Below are positions 1-7,518 of a stretch of 53,414 nucleotides of DNA, one piece after another. The notes beneath the pieces are model-generated. The model worked only from the letters and a program-made list of their open reading frames with translations. It was not told the origin of the DNA and did no database searches. The position numbers and the translations under genes are program-made. Numbering within the stretch: position 1 is the first letter of the stretch; every line of letters begins with the position of its first letter. Origin of the DNA: Clostridia bacterium (GTDB lineage Bacteria > Bacillota > Clostridia > Oscillospirales > Acutalibacteraceae); the NCBI GenBank assembly GCA_017522205.1, contig JAFWZS010000065.1, positions 1 through 53,414 of the forward strand, given 5' to 3'.

Positions 1-830
1 AAGAATATCAGGCATACTATCACGAGGAGCTTATCAAGCAGATTGCTGAAAGACCCTACCTTTGGGCAACTCATGTTTGGAATATGTTCGACTTTGCTGC
101 AGATGCAAGAAGCGAAGGCGGTGAAGACGGCATGAACCACAAGGGTCTTGTAACCTTCGACAGAAAGTATAAGAAGGACTCCTTCTATGCATACAAGGCA
201 TGGCTCAATCCCGAACCTATGGTTCACCTTTGCTCAAAGAGATATATCGACAGAGTTGAGGATGTTACAAAGGTAACAGTATACTCAAACTGTGATGAGG
301 TAGAGCTTTTCGCAAACGGCGTAAGCGTTGGCAAGCAGAAGAAAGGCAAGTATCCCTTCTTCTACTTTGATGTCAAGAATGAGGGCGAAACCACACTTAA
401 GGCAGTTGCAGGCGACCTTTCAGACGAAAGCACAATACGCAAGGTTGACACACCCAACGAAGCATATATTCTTAAGGATGAGGGCGATGTAATCAACTGG
501 TTTGAAATCAACACACCCGACGGCTACTTTTCAATCAACGACGAGATAGGTGAAATCTGGGCTACAGCTAAGGGCAAGATGGTACTTCTCGGTGTTGTTG
601 TCGGTCTTGTAAAGAAGATGAAGAGCAAGAAGAAGGACAGCGGCAAGGGCGGCGACATAATGGGCTTCTCACTTGACGGTGTAAAGGTTAAGCCTGATAT
701 GTTAAAGGGACTTTTCAATATGGTTGCAGGCTTCTCAATCAAGAGAGCAGCATCTATGGCAAAGGGTATTTTCTCACAGGAAGACCTTCTTGCAATCAAC
801 GCAAAGCTTAACAAGGTTAAGAAAAAGTAA
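1..830 (+). CDS. Glycoside hydrolase family 2 enzyme, C-terminal part (partial)
   Basis: This is the 3' part of a cytoplasmic GH2 beta-glycosidase (beta-galactosidase or beta-glucuronidase class), cut by the window edge; the frame is open from base 3. It begins at the end of the TIM barrel (WNMFDFAADAR, then NHKGLVTFDRKYKKDSF from about visible residue 45), followed by an Ig-like DUF4982-type domain with the VYSNCDEVELFANG strand pair. The N-x-K-G pattern occurs in beta-glucuronidases but also in related galactosidases, so it does not settle the substrate. After the Ig-like domain comes a tail of about 110 residues rich in Lys, Gly and Met that ends in a basic run. Similar tails are, from memory, found on GH2 enzymes of gut Firmicutes. 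No signal peptide can be judged because the start is missing. The gene ends 10 bases before a strong terminator. Confidence 0.85.
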   Translation, partial: EYQAYYHEELIKQIAERPYLWATHVWNMFDFAADARSEGGEDGMNHKGLVTFDRKYKKDSFYAYKAWLNPEPMVHLCSKRYIDRVEDVTKVTVYSNCDEVELFANGVSVGKQKKGKYPFFYFDVKNEGETTLKAVAGDLSDESTIRKVDTPNEAYILKDEGDVINWFEINTPDGYFSINDEIGEIWATAKGKMVLLGVVVGLVKKMKSKKKDSGKGGDIMGFSLDGVKVKPDMLKGLFNMVAGFSIKRAASMAKGIFSQEDLLAINAKLNKVKKK

Positions 831-840
831 GTCAAAAATT

Positions 841-870
841 AAGGAGCAGTTCAAAAGCGAACTGCTCCTT
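841..870. terminator. Bidirectional Rho-independent terminator
   Basis: A perfect 12-bp stem (841-852 with 859-870) encloses a 6-base loop. T-rich sequence follows on the plus side and A-rich sequence precedes it, so it can end both the GH2 transcript and the minus-strand peptide transcript that converge here. Confidence 0.85.
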
Positions 871-888
871 TAAGTTTAATTGAGTTTA

Positions 889-972
889 TCAGAAAATAAT
901 GTGAAGCCAAGCCTTAGTGAAGCCCTTGATGAGTGCGAGAATAATTGTTGATGAAACAAAACCGAAAAGCAT
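889..972 (-). CDS. 27-residue hydrophobic peptide, unknown function
   Basis: This small gene reads MLFGFVSSTIILALIKGFTK followed by AWLHIIF. It starts with ATG at 972 behind a clear AAGGAG site and stops 19 bases before the bidirectional terminator at 841-870. Upstream on the same strand are a TATAAT box (1027-1032), a TTGCAA box (1051-1056, 18-base spacing) and a hairpin (999-1020) near the expected transcript start. The product would be one membrane-spanning or membrane-active helix with two lysines and a tryptophan. I recognise no family. The tidy promoter/leader/site/stop/terminator arrangement is why I call it a gene. A type I toxin, a membrane-active peptide or a small regulator of a membrane protein are all possible. 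Confidence 0.55.
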   Translation of the reverse strand: MLFGFVSSTIILALIKGFTKAWLHIIF

Positions 973-1026
973 TTTGAACAACTCCTTCAATTAGATTTGC
1001 AGGTGCTTTTCGTCTCCTGCAGGGAT

Positions 1027-1056
1027 ATTATACCAAAAAAGAAAGATAATTTGCAA
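1027..1056 (-). promoter_or_regulatory. Promoter of the 27-residue peptide gene
   Basis: On the minus strand TTGCAA (1051-1056) and a consensus TATAAT (1027-1032) are 18 bases apart. A GCAGG/CCTGC hairpin (999-1020) lies at the start of the predicted leader. Confidence 0.5.
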
Positions 1057-1138
1057 TATGATTTTTTCAAAAAAATCAATGTTTAAATTTTGTTAAGAGA
1101 AACGGCAAATGTGTTTTCAGAAAGTTAAAAGCTTTTTA

Positions 1139-1167
1139 TTGACAAAGAAACCGTAAGAGAATATAAT
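1139..1167 (+). promoter_or_regulatory. Consensus sigma-A promoter of the esterase gene
   Basis: TTGACA (1139-1144) and TATAAT (1162-1167) match the consensus fully, with 17-base spacing. The start codon is 44 bases downstream. Confidence 0.85.
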
Positions 1168-1210
1168 TGTATCTACAATTTTTATGTGAAATATTAAGGA
1201 GGTTGAATTG

Positions 1211-2272
1211 ATGAAAACGGTTAAAAAACTATCGTGTATGATACTTACCTGCGTTTTACTTTTCACCCTCTCCGGTAGTGCCTTTGCTCTGCAGAATCCT
1301 TTTAAGAGTGATTGGAACATTAAAAACGAAGACATCAACCCTTCAGTGCGTACCGAGGGAATACTTATGAGAAGTCTTATGCCCGCCTTTTCTGACGGCT
1401 TTGTAAAGCTCGGCAACTTCTTTATAGATAATTTTCTTTGTGGAATGAACCTTGCTTTCAAGGTTAAGTATGAGGAAAAATATATTACCCGTGAGGACGG
1501 CAGTAAGCTTCGCATTTGCGTGTATTCGCCAAAAGAGAAAAAGACCGATGTACCCGGACTTTTGTGGATTCACGGCGGTGGATACGCCCTCGGTGCCCCT
1601 GAGCAGGATTTCAGCTTTATTGAAGCCTTTGTTCTTGCTTCAGGCTGTGTTGTGGTTGCTCCCGATTACATCAATTCACCCTCAGCACCTTATCCTGCAG
1701 CGTTTAATGACTGCTATAATTCACTTTTATGGCTGCGTGACAACGGCAAGGAATACGGTATGCGTGATAATCAGATTTTTGTGGGCGGTAACAGTGCAGG
1801 CGGCGGACTTTGTGCAGCGGTGACTCTTGCAGCAAGAGACAGAGGAGACGTGAAGATTGCCTTTCAGATGCCCCTTTATCCTATGCTTGATGACAGAATG
1901 ATTACACCCTCATCACAGAATAATGATGGTCCCGTATGGAATACAAAGAATAATGAATATGCATGGAAGCTCTACCTTGGCGAAAGCTACGGTACTGATA
2001 AAGTGTCCAAGTATGCTGCACCGGCAAGAGAAACCGATTACAGAAATCTTCCGCCTACACTTACTTATATAGGCGATATCGAACCGTTCTACGATGAAAC
2101 GCTGATTTACGTTGATAACCTGAAAAAGGCAGGTGTCGACGTGAAGCTTAAGGTGTTTGACGGCTGTTTTCACGCATTTGATCTGTTTTCGTACAGAGAT
2201 GTGGCAAAAGAGGCGAGAGCATTTCTTCTTGACGGCTTTATGTATGCCGCGGAGAATTACTTCGCAAGCTGA
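1211..2272 (+). CDS. Secreted alpha/beta hydrolase, esterase/lipase family
   Basis: A carboxylesterase-type enzyme of the hormone-sensitive-lipase group (Abhydrolase_3). The chosen ATG lies 8 bases after an AAGGAGG site; an in-frame TTG one codon earlier fits less well. An N-terminal signal sequence (basic start, hydrophobic core, SAFA) suggests export or membrane anchoring. The oxyanion motif HGGG is at residues 121-124, the nucleophile elbow GGNSAGG has Ser195, and Asp289 (GDIEPFYDE) and His321 (GCFHAF) complete the likely triad. The length of 353 residues is normal for the family. It is transcribed alone from the consensus promoter at 1139-1167. The substrate is unknown; acetyl or feruloyl esters of plant glycans are only a guess. 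Confidence 0.85.
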   Translation: MKTVKKLSCMILTCVLLFTLSGSAFALQNPFKSDWNIKNEDINPSVRTEGILMRSLMPAFSDGFVKLGNFFIDNFLCGMNLAFKVKYEEKYITREDGSKLRICVYSPKEKKTDVPGLLWIHGGGYALGAPEQDFSFIEAFVLASGCVVVAPDYINSPSAPYPAAFNDCYNSLLWLRDNGKEYGMRDNQIFVGGNSAGGGLCAAVTLAARDRGDVKIAFQMPLYPMLDDRMITPSSQNNDGPVWNTKNNEYAWKLYLGESYGTDKVSKYAAPARETDYRNLPPTLTYIGDIEPFYDETLIYVDNLKKAGVDVKLKVFDGCFHAFDLFSYRDVAKEARAFLLDGFMYAAENYFAS

Positions 2273-2284
2273 ACAAAAAAGCCC

Positions 2285-2313
2285 TTGACAAATGAAGGCA
2301 AGGACTGTATAAT
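2285..2313 (+). promoter_or_regulatory. Consensus promoter of the antisense RNA
   Basis: TTGACA (2285-2290) and TATAAT (2308-2313) are perfect consensus boxes 17 bases apart, starting 12 bases after the esterase stop codon. No plus-strand gene lies between here and the terminator at 2373-2409, so the promoter should make a short untranslated RNA. Confidence 0.8.
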
Positions 2314-2319
2314 ATAAAT

Positions 2320-2410
2320 GCAAGAGGTGTTACTGAAAAGACGGTTACACCACATAAAAGAATTAATTTATGAAAAACTAACTGCTATGGGCGATGGCGG
2401 TTAGTTTTTT
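2320..2410 (+). ncRNA. Putative antisense (antitoxin-like) RNA, about 90 nt
   Basis: Inferred transcript from the consensus promoter at 2285-2313 to the bidirectional terminator. It contains no convincing reading frame. Its 5' part can form a GGTGT/ACACC hairpin (2325-2352), and its last 38 bases (2373-2410) are complementary to the 3' end of the toxin-like mRNA, covering that gene's stop codon. Convergent genes with overlapping 3' ends are the arrangement of the TxpA/RatA, BsrG/SR4 and Fst type I systems. The exact ends are estimates. Confidence 0.6.
2373..2409. terminator. Bidirectional terminator shared by antisense RNA and peptide mRNA
   Basis: A perfect 10-bp stem (2373-2382 with 2400-2409) has five A:T pairs at its base, giving a T-run in both directions. 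The peptide stop codon (2401-2403) lies inside the right arm. Confidence 0.8.
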
Positions 2411-2463
2411 ATTGCTATGATGGTGTAAAACACAATTATCAAAATAATAACTATGTACTCCAT
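2401..2463 (-). CDS. 20-residue membrane peptide, putative type I toxin
   Basis: The peptide begins MEYIVIILIIVFY and ends TIIAIKN: a single hydrophobic helix with a short basic end, the form of type I toxins that insert in membranes. The ATG at 2463 follows a strong GGAGGG site by about 8 bases; an ATG two codons earlier is too close to that site. A consensus promoter (2573-2601) and a roughly 100-base leader precede it, and a shared terminator follows. I cannot assign it to a named family. The calling evidence is the converging consensus promoters, the structured leader and the overlap with the antisense RNA, not the protein sequence alone. Confidence 0.6.
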   Translation of the reverse strand: MEYIVIILIIVFYTIIAIKN

Positions 2464-2566
2464 GAGCATCACCCTCCTTTAATTATTCGGAGGGAACTTG
2501 CCCTCCGTTTGAGAGAGCGTAACCGCCTTGTTGTCTTCAATAACACCTCAGGGTAGCTTTTGCTAC
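2464..2566 (-). promoter_or_regulatory. Structured leader of the toxin-like mRNA
   Basis: The predicted transcript starts with a GTAGC-AAAA-GCTAC hairpin (2553-2566). Near the start codon CGGAGGG (2501-2507 on the minus strand) can pair with CCCTCCG (2488-2494). The same CCCTCC can instead pair with the GGAGGG ribosome binding site, hiding it. Two exclusive folds of this kind would control translation. Confidence 0.5.
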
Positions 2567-2572
2567 AAACGG

Positions 2573-2601
2573 AGTATACCACAGAGCGAAAACATTGTCA
2601 A
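2573..2601 (-). promoter_or_regulatory. Near-consensus promoter of the toxin-like mRNA
   Basis: On the minus strand TTGACA (2596-2601) and TATACT (2573-2578) are 17 bases apart. The site is back to back with the rimP promoter. Confidence 0.8.
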
Positions 2602-2631
2602 ACTCAACTGTTAAAAAAATTGTTAAAACCC

Positions 2632-2660
2632 TTGCAAAATTAATAAAAGTATGATATTAT
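2632..2660 (+). promoter_or_regulatory. Promoter of the rimP-nusA-infB operon
   Basis: TTGCAA (2632-2637) and TATTAT (2655-2660) have 17-base spacing. It lies upstream of the leader hairpin at 2687-2712. Confidence 0.65.
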
Positions 2661-2686
2661 ACATACAATCCGTAATGTAAACCTTT

Positions 2687-2712
2687 AGAGTGGGCTCAAG
2701 TGAGTCCGCTCT
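2687..2712 (+). promoter_or_regulatory. Leader hairpin before rimP
   Basis: An 11-bp stem (2687-2697 with 2702-2712, two G:U pairs) has an AAGT loop and is followed by TCTTTGTTG. It lies between the promoter and the rimP ribosome binding site. Firmicutes rimP-nusA operons often carry such a leader hairpin, thought to act in attenuation; the weak T-run here would give partial termination at most. Confidence 0.5.
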
Positions 2713-2761
2713 TCTTTGTTGCTTACGACGTACAATTGAATATTTTAAAGGAGTGAACAAA

Positions 2762-3232
2762 ATGGCAAAAGGCGGAAATACGGTTAAAGCCGTATGGGAA
2801 ATTGCAGAGCCCCTTGCTGCTGAGCTTGGACTTTCAATCTGGGACGTCCGCTTCCTTAAGGAAGGCTCACAGTGGTATCTCCGTGTCTTCATTGACAAAG
2901 AAGGCGGCGTAGGAATTGACGACTGCGTAAACCTCAGCCATGCAATCGACGGACCTCTTGATGAGGCAAACCCCATTGAACAGGCTTACATTCTTGAGGT
3001 AAGCTCACCCGGTGTTGAAAGAGACCTCGTAAGAGATGAGCATTTCGAAAAGTACATCGGTGAAAAAATCAAGGTGAAAATGATCAGACCCGTTGAGGGT
3101 AAAAGAGAGTTTTCGGGTATTCTCGAAAGCTATGAAGACGGCAATATTACAATAAGACTCGAGGACGAAAGCGGCTTTACCTTTGCAAAGAAGGAAGCAT
3201 CATTCGTAAAGCTCGATGACTTTGATATATAA
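2762..3232 (+). CDS. rimP: Ribosome maturation factor RimP
   Basis: RimP helps assemble the 30S subunit in the cytoplasm. The 156-residue protein has the usual two domains: an N-terminal alpha/beta domain ending in the conserved YILEVSSPGVERDL stretch, and a C-terminal SH3-like barrel (GEKIKVKM through SFVKLDDFDI). The start used is the ATG at 2762, 8 bases after AAGGAG; the frame is open further upstream but that part covers the leader hairpin and is not likely translated. It is the first gene of the rimP-nusA-rnpM-ylxQ-infB order that is conserved in Firmicutes, 21 bases before nusA. Confidence 0.93.
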   Translation: MAKGGNTVKAVWEIAEPLAAELGLSIWDVRFLKEGSQWYLRVFIDKEGGVGIDDCVNLSHAIDGPLDEANPIEQAYILEVSSPGVERDLVRDEHFEKYIGEKIKVKMIRPVEGKREFSGILESYEDGNITIRLEDESGFTFAKKEASFVKLDDFDI

Positions 3233-3253
3233 CGAAAGGATGAGAAAGAAAAA

Positions 3254-4300
3254 ATGAACAAAGAATTTTTTGAAGCGGTAAAAATGCTTGAAGAGGAAAA
3301 AGGTATCTCTTCAGAATATATTTTCGACAAAATCAAGGCTGCAATTATTTCAGCTACAAGAAACAGCTATGGCAACAGAGACAACGTTGTGTGCGACATC
3401 GACCCCGAAAAGCAGACAATGGACGTTTATGTAAACATCGCAGTTGTTGACGAAATTGAAGAGCCTCTTGCAGAAATGACACTTGAGCAGGCAAGAAACT
3501 ACGACGAAAGCGCACAGGTAGGTTCATTCATCAGACTTACTCTCGAGCCCAAGAAGTTCGGCAGAATTGTTGCTCAGACAGCTAAGAGTGTTATCCGTCA
3601 GGGTATCAGAGAGGCTGAAAGAGAGCTTGCAAGTAAGGAATTTCAGAACAGAAATCAGGAAGTTGTTACTGCAAAGGTTAACATCGTATATCCCGAAACA
3701 GGCGACGTATCAATCGAAATCGGCAGAGCTAATGCAATTCTTCCGAAAGCTGATCAGCTTCCCGGTGAAACCTTCACTCCCGGTCAGCTTATTAAGGTTT
3801 ATGTTGCTTCAATCAAGGAAGACGGCGGCACAAGCTATGCTAATATTACAAGAAAGCATCCCGGTTTTGTTAAGAGACTTTTCGAAATGGAAGTTCCCGA
3901 AATTTACGACGGTGTTGTTGAAATTATGTCTGTTTCAAGAGAAGCAGGCTCAAGAACAAAGATTGCCGTTGGCAGTAAGGATGAAAACGTTGATGCAGTT
4001 GGTGCTTGTATCGGTCCCAGAGGTCAGAGAGTAAACAATGTTGTTGAAATTCTCTGCGGTGAAAAAATCGATATTGTGCGTTACAGTGAAGATCCTGCTG
4101 AATATATTTCAGCTGCTCTTGCTCCGGCAGAGGTTCTTTCCGTTGCAGTTGACGAAAGCGGTGCAAAGGCTTGCCGTGTAATTGTACCCGACAGCCAGCT
4201 TTCACTTGCAATCGGTAACAAGGGACAGAACGTTCGTCTTGCAGCTAAGCTTACAGGCTGGAAAATCGACATCAAGCCTCTCAGCGCTGCTAACGAATAA
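3254..4300 (+). CDS. nusA: Transcription termination/antitermination factor NusA
   Basis: NusA binds RNA polymerase and nascent RNA to modulate pausing and termination. The 348-residue form lacks the C-terminal acidic repeats of enterobacterial NusA, as is normal in Firmicutes. The N-terminal polymerase-binding domain covers about residues 1-125, then an S1 domain, then two KH domains with the signatures GPRGQRVNNVVEIL and GNKGQNVRLAAKL near the end. It lies between rimP and rnpM in the same operon. The upstream ribosome binding site is the GAAAGGATGAGAA stretch. Confidence 0.95.
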   Translation: MNKEFFEAVKMLEEEKGISSEYIFDKIKAAIISATRNSYGNRDNVVCDIDPEKQTMDVYVNIAVVDEIEEPLAEMTLEQARNYDESAQVGSFIRLTLEPKKFGRIVAQTAKSVIRQGIREAERELASKEFQNRNQEVVTAKVNIVYPETGDVSIEIGRANAILPKADQLPGETFTPGQLIKVYVASIKEDGGTSYANITRKHPGFVKRLFEMEVPEIYDGVVEIMSVSREAGSRTKIAVGSKDENVDAVGACIGPRGQRVNNVVEILCGEKIDIVRYSEDPAEYISAALAPAEVLSVAVDESGAKACRVIVPDSQLSLAIGNKGQNVRLAAKLTGWKIDIKPLSAANE

Positions 4301-4324
4301 TAACCTCAGAAAGAGGTGCTTTAA

Positions 4325-4624
4325 ATGGCAGAACGAAAAATCCCTATGAGAAAATGTCTCGGTTGCGGAGAAATGTTTCCTCAAAAAGAGCTTGTAAGAG
4401 TTGTAAAAACCAAAATCAAGCCCGAAACTGAAGATGGTGAAATCACCTATGAAGTAAGCCTCGATCTTGTGGGCAAGAAAAACGGCAGAGGTGCTTATGT
4501 GTGCCGCAAGGCAGACTGCTTCGAAAAAGCAAGAAAGGCAAAGCGTTTTTCAAGAGCTCTTCAGTGCGAAATAAGTGAGGATATCTACGAAAAAATGGCT
4601 GAGGAGATGAGAAAAGGTGAATGA
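4325..4624 (+). CDS. rnpM: YlxR family RNA-binding protein (RnpM)
   Basis: A 99-residue protein of the YlxR family, described as a modulator of RNase P in Bacillus. It shows the N-terminal RKCLGCGEMFPQKELVRVV segment with a Cys pair and the diagnostic GRGAYVCRKADCF motif with two more Cys. It starts 24 bases after nusA behind an AGAGGTG site and overlaps ylxQ by 8 bases, which suggests translational coupling. Confidence 0.9.
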   Translation: MAERKIPMRKCLGCGEMFPQKELVRVVKTKIKPETEDGEITYEVSLDLVGKKNGRGAYVCRKADCFEKARKAKRFSRALQCEISEDIYEKMAEEMRKGE

Positions 4625-4931
4625 TAAATTCCTTAATCTCTTAGGTATGGCAAGAAAAAGCGGAAAGCTCAGCCTCGGTCACGATGCGGCAATAAGCTCA
4701 ATTGTGAAAAACAAAGCAAAGCTCTGCATAATATCCTTTGAGGGCTCAGAGAGACTTAAAAAGGAAATGGCTCACGCCTGCAGTTTTGAAGATAAAAACA
4801 TTCCCGTACTTATTACCAAATATGAGACACTTGAGCTTTCTAAGGCTATCGGCTCGAAGGCGGCAGTCATAACCGTTGACGATGAGGGCTTTGGCAAGGC
4901 TTTACAGGAAAGATATAACGAAGATATATAA
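4617..4931 (+). CDS. L7Ae/L30e/S12e-family ribosomal-type protein YlxQ
   Basis: A 104-residue K-turn-binding fold protein. Typical family segments are LLGMARKSGKLSLGHDA, the central KNKAKLCIISFEGSERLKK and the C-terminal VITVDDEGFGKAL. The start is GTG at 4617, inside the end of rnpM; the nearby ATG at 4621 is in another frame. YlxQ has no settled role but is always found between rnpM and infB, so a part in RNA or ribosome handling is likely. Confidence 0.88.
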   Translation: MNDKFLNLLGMARKSGKLSLGHDAAISSIVKNKAKLCIISFEGSERLKKEMAHACSFEDKNIPVLITKYETLELSKAIGSKAAVITVDDEGFGKALQERYNEDI

Positions 4932-4952
4932 CTATACGGAAAGGATGATACT

Positions 4953-7382
4953 ATGCCCAGAGAAAAATACAGAGTGCACGAAGTAGCTAAGGACTTCGGT
5001 ATCAACAGTAAGAAAATCCTTGAAATTCTCGAAAAATATACAGATGAACCGAGAAAGCACATGACAGCTCTTGAAGACAGAGAGCTTGACCTTATATTCG
5101 AAACAATTACCCAGGAAAATGAGGTTCAGAATTTTGATGCATACTTTGCAGCAGGCGAGGCTCAGAAGAAAGCTAAAGAAGAAGCTGCAGAAGTAAAAGA
5201 AGAACCCAAGGTTCCCGAAGTGAAGGCTGAACCCAAGGCAGAAAAGAAGCCCGAAGCAAAGAAGGAAGCTCCTAAGACTGAAAAGAAGCCTGAAGCAAAG
5301 AAGGAAGCTCCCAAGGCAGAAAAGAAGCCTGCTCCCGCTCAGAAGGAAGCACCGAAAAAGCAGGAAACTCCCAAGAAGCAGGAAAAGGCACTTCAGCCCA
5401 GAACAAAGGGTGAAACAAGACGTGTTGACACAAGAAGCAGCAACGTTGACCTTGAAAAATATAATGAAAGATACGAAGAAATTGCTCCTGCTAACAGAAT
5501 GAATGACAACGCTTCAAACAAGCAGAAGCTAAAGCAGAAGTCACAGCAATATAACAAGAAGAAGGGCTTTTCAAAGAAGAGAGAAACTGAGCAGGAAAGA
5601 ATGGAAAGAATCCAGGCTGAAAGAGCAAAGAAAACTCTCACAGTCAAAATTCCTGACGAAATTACAGTGGGCGACCTTGCAAACCTTCTCAGAAGAACTG
5701 CTGCAGAGGTTATCAAGGAAATGTTCAAGCTTGGTGTAATGGCTTCTGTTAACCAGACAATCGACTTTGATACAGCTGAAATCGTTGCAACTGAGCTTGG
5801 TGCAAAGGTTGAAAAAGAGGTTGTTGTTTCAATTGAAGAAAGAATTATCGACGACCACGAGGATACAGAAGAAGACCTTCTTCCCAGAGATCCCGTTGTT
5901 GTAGTTATGGGTCACGTTGACCACGGTAAAACTTCAATTCTTGACGCAATCCGTAACGCATCGGTTGCTTCAGGTGAAGCAGGCGGTATCACACAGCACA
6001 TTGGTGCTTACAGAGTTGACCTTGACGGTCAGAAAATTACCTTCCTTGACACACCGGGTCACGCAGCCTTTACATCAATGAGAGCAAGAGGTGCTATGGC
6101 TACAGACATTGCAGTCCTTGTTGTTGCTGCTGATGACGGTATTATGCCTCAGACCATTGAAGCAATTAACCACGCAAAGGCTGCAGGCGTTCAGATTATC
6201 GTTGCAATCAACAAGATGGATAAGGAAGGCGCAAATCCCGACAGAGTTAAGCAGCAGCTTATAGAATATAGCCTTGTTCCTGAAGAATGGGGCGGTGAAA
6301 CAATCTGCGTTCCGGTTTCAGCTAAGACACAGATGGGTATTGACAATCTTCTTGAATCAATCCTTCTTGTTGCAGAAATGGCAGAGCTTAAGGCTAACCC
6401 CAACAGAGCAGCTAAGGGTGTTGTTATCGAAGCAAGACTTGACAAGGGCCGCGGTCCTATTGCAACCCTTCTTGTACAGAACGGTACACTCAGAGTGGGT
6501 GACATCATTGTTGCAGGTCAGTCAGTTGGCCGTGTAAGAGTTATGTCCAACGAAAGAGGCCAGAGGATCAAGGAAGCAGGCCCCTCTGTTCCCGTTGAAA
6601 TCACCGGTCTTGACGTAACACCCAACGCAGGTGATTCCTTCGACGTTGCTTCAGATGAAAAGCTTGCACGTGAGCTTGTTGAAAAGAAGAAGCACGACGC
6701 TAAGGAAGAGCAGTTCAAGGCATTCCAGAAGGTTACTCTTGACAACCTCTTCTCCTCACTTCAGGAGGGTCAGATGAAAGAACTTAACATCATCGTTAAG
6801 GCTGACGTTCAGGGCTCAGTTGAAGCAGTTAAGCAGAATCTTGAAAAGCTCTCTAATGAAGAGGTTAAGGTTCGTGTAATCCATGGCGGTGTTGGTGCAA
6901 TCAACGAAAGCGACGTTCAGCTTGCCGGCGTTTCAAACGCTATTATCGTAGGCTTCAATGTTCGTCCTGATGTAAACGCTCAGAGCCTTGCCGAAAGAGA
7001 CAAGGTTGAAATGAGAATGTACAGAGTTATCTATGACTGTATCGAAGAAATTGAAGCAGCTATGAAGGGTATGCTTGCTCCCAAGTTCCGTGAGGTTGCT
7101 CTCGGCAGAATTGAAGTAAGAACAGTTATGAACCTTTCATCTGCCGGTAAGATTGCAGGTAGCTACGTTCTTGACGGAAAGGTTCAGAGAAATGCTCAGA
7201 TCCGTGTTGTACGTGACGGTATTGTTATTACCGAAGACTCAATTTCCTCACTCCGCCGTTTCAAGGACGACGTTAAGGAAGTTGCTTCAGGCTTTGAATG
7301 CGGTATTGGTCTTGAAAAGTTCAACGACATCAAGGAAGGCGACATTTTCGAAGCCTTTATGATGGAAGAATATAGAGATTGA
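4953..7382 (+). CDS. infB: Translation initiation factor IF-2
   Basis: IF-2 is the GTPase that places initiator tRNA on the 30S subunit and drives subunit joining. The 809-residue protein has an N-terminal IF2_N domain (about 1-55), a low-complexity Ala/Lys/Glu/Pro linker with near-repeats of the unit [11 protein letters not shown] (about 85-150), a second IF2_N domain, and the G domain with GHVDHGKTS (320-328), DTPGHAAF and NKMD. Domains II to IV follow, with the conserved [11 protein letters not shown] and [10 protein letters not shown]. The linker repeats are in DNA nearly identical and could vary between strains. No defects seen. Confidence 0.96.
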   Translation: MPREKYRVHEVAKDFGINSKKILEILEKYTDEPRKHMTALEDRELDLIFETITQENEVQNFDAYFAAGEAQKKAKEEAAEVKEEPKVPEVKAEPKAEKKPEAKKEAPKTEKKPEAKKEAPKAEKKPAPAQKEAPKKQETPKKQEKALQPRTKGETRRVDTRSSNVDLEKYNERYEEIAPANRMNDNASNKQKLKQKSQQYNKKKGFSKKRETEQERMERIQAERAKKTLTVKIPDEITVGDLANLLRRTAAEVIKEMFKLGVMASVNQTIDFDTAEIVATELGAKVEKEVVVSIEERIIDDHEDTEEDLLPRDPVVVVMGHVDHGKTSILDAIRNASVASGEAGGITQHIGAYRVDLDGQKITFLDTPGHAAFTSMRARGAMATDIAVLVVAADDGIMPQTIEAINHAKAAGVQIIVAINKMDKEGANPDRVKQQLIEYSLVPEEWGGETICVPVSAKTQMGIDNLLESILLVAEMAELKANPNRAAKGVVIEARLDKGRGPIATLLVQNGTLRVGDIIVAGQSVGRVRVMSNERGQRIKEAGPSVPVEITGLDVTPNAGDSFDVASDEKLARELVEKKKHDAKEEQFKAFQKVTLDNLFSSLQEGQMKELNIIVKADVQGSVEAVKQNLEKLSNEEVKVRVIHGGVGAINESDVQLAGVSNAIIVGFNVRPDVNAQSLAERDKVEMRMYRVIYDCIEEIEAAMKGMLAPKFREVALGRIEVRTVMNLSSAGKIAGSYVLDGKVQRNAQIRVVRDGIVITEDSISSLRRFKDDVKEVASGFECGIGLEKFNDIKEGDIFEAFMMEEYRD

Positions 7383-7477
7383 TTTGTGCACAAATCAATC
7401 AAATGAATAATGAATGATGAATAATGAATAGTGAATAATTGTTATTCGACTGAGCTTTTGCTTTGGCAAAAGTTCAG
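7381..7477. repeat. Small repeat/palindrome insert between infB and rbfA
   Basis: The infB stop codon runs into a 16-base perfect palindrome (7381-7396). Then come tandem-like AATGAATAAT variants (about 7400-7440) and a 12-bp hairpin (7450-7461 with 7466-7477, one G:U). No T-run follows the hairpin, so it is not a clean terminator. The stretch interrupts an otherwise tightly packed operon and resembles dispersed extragenic repeats of Clostridia. Confidence 0.5.
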
Positions 7478-7518
7478 AACATCATTCGTTTTAATATAAG
7501 AAACGAAAGGAACCCTAT

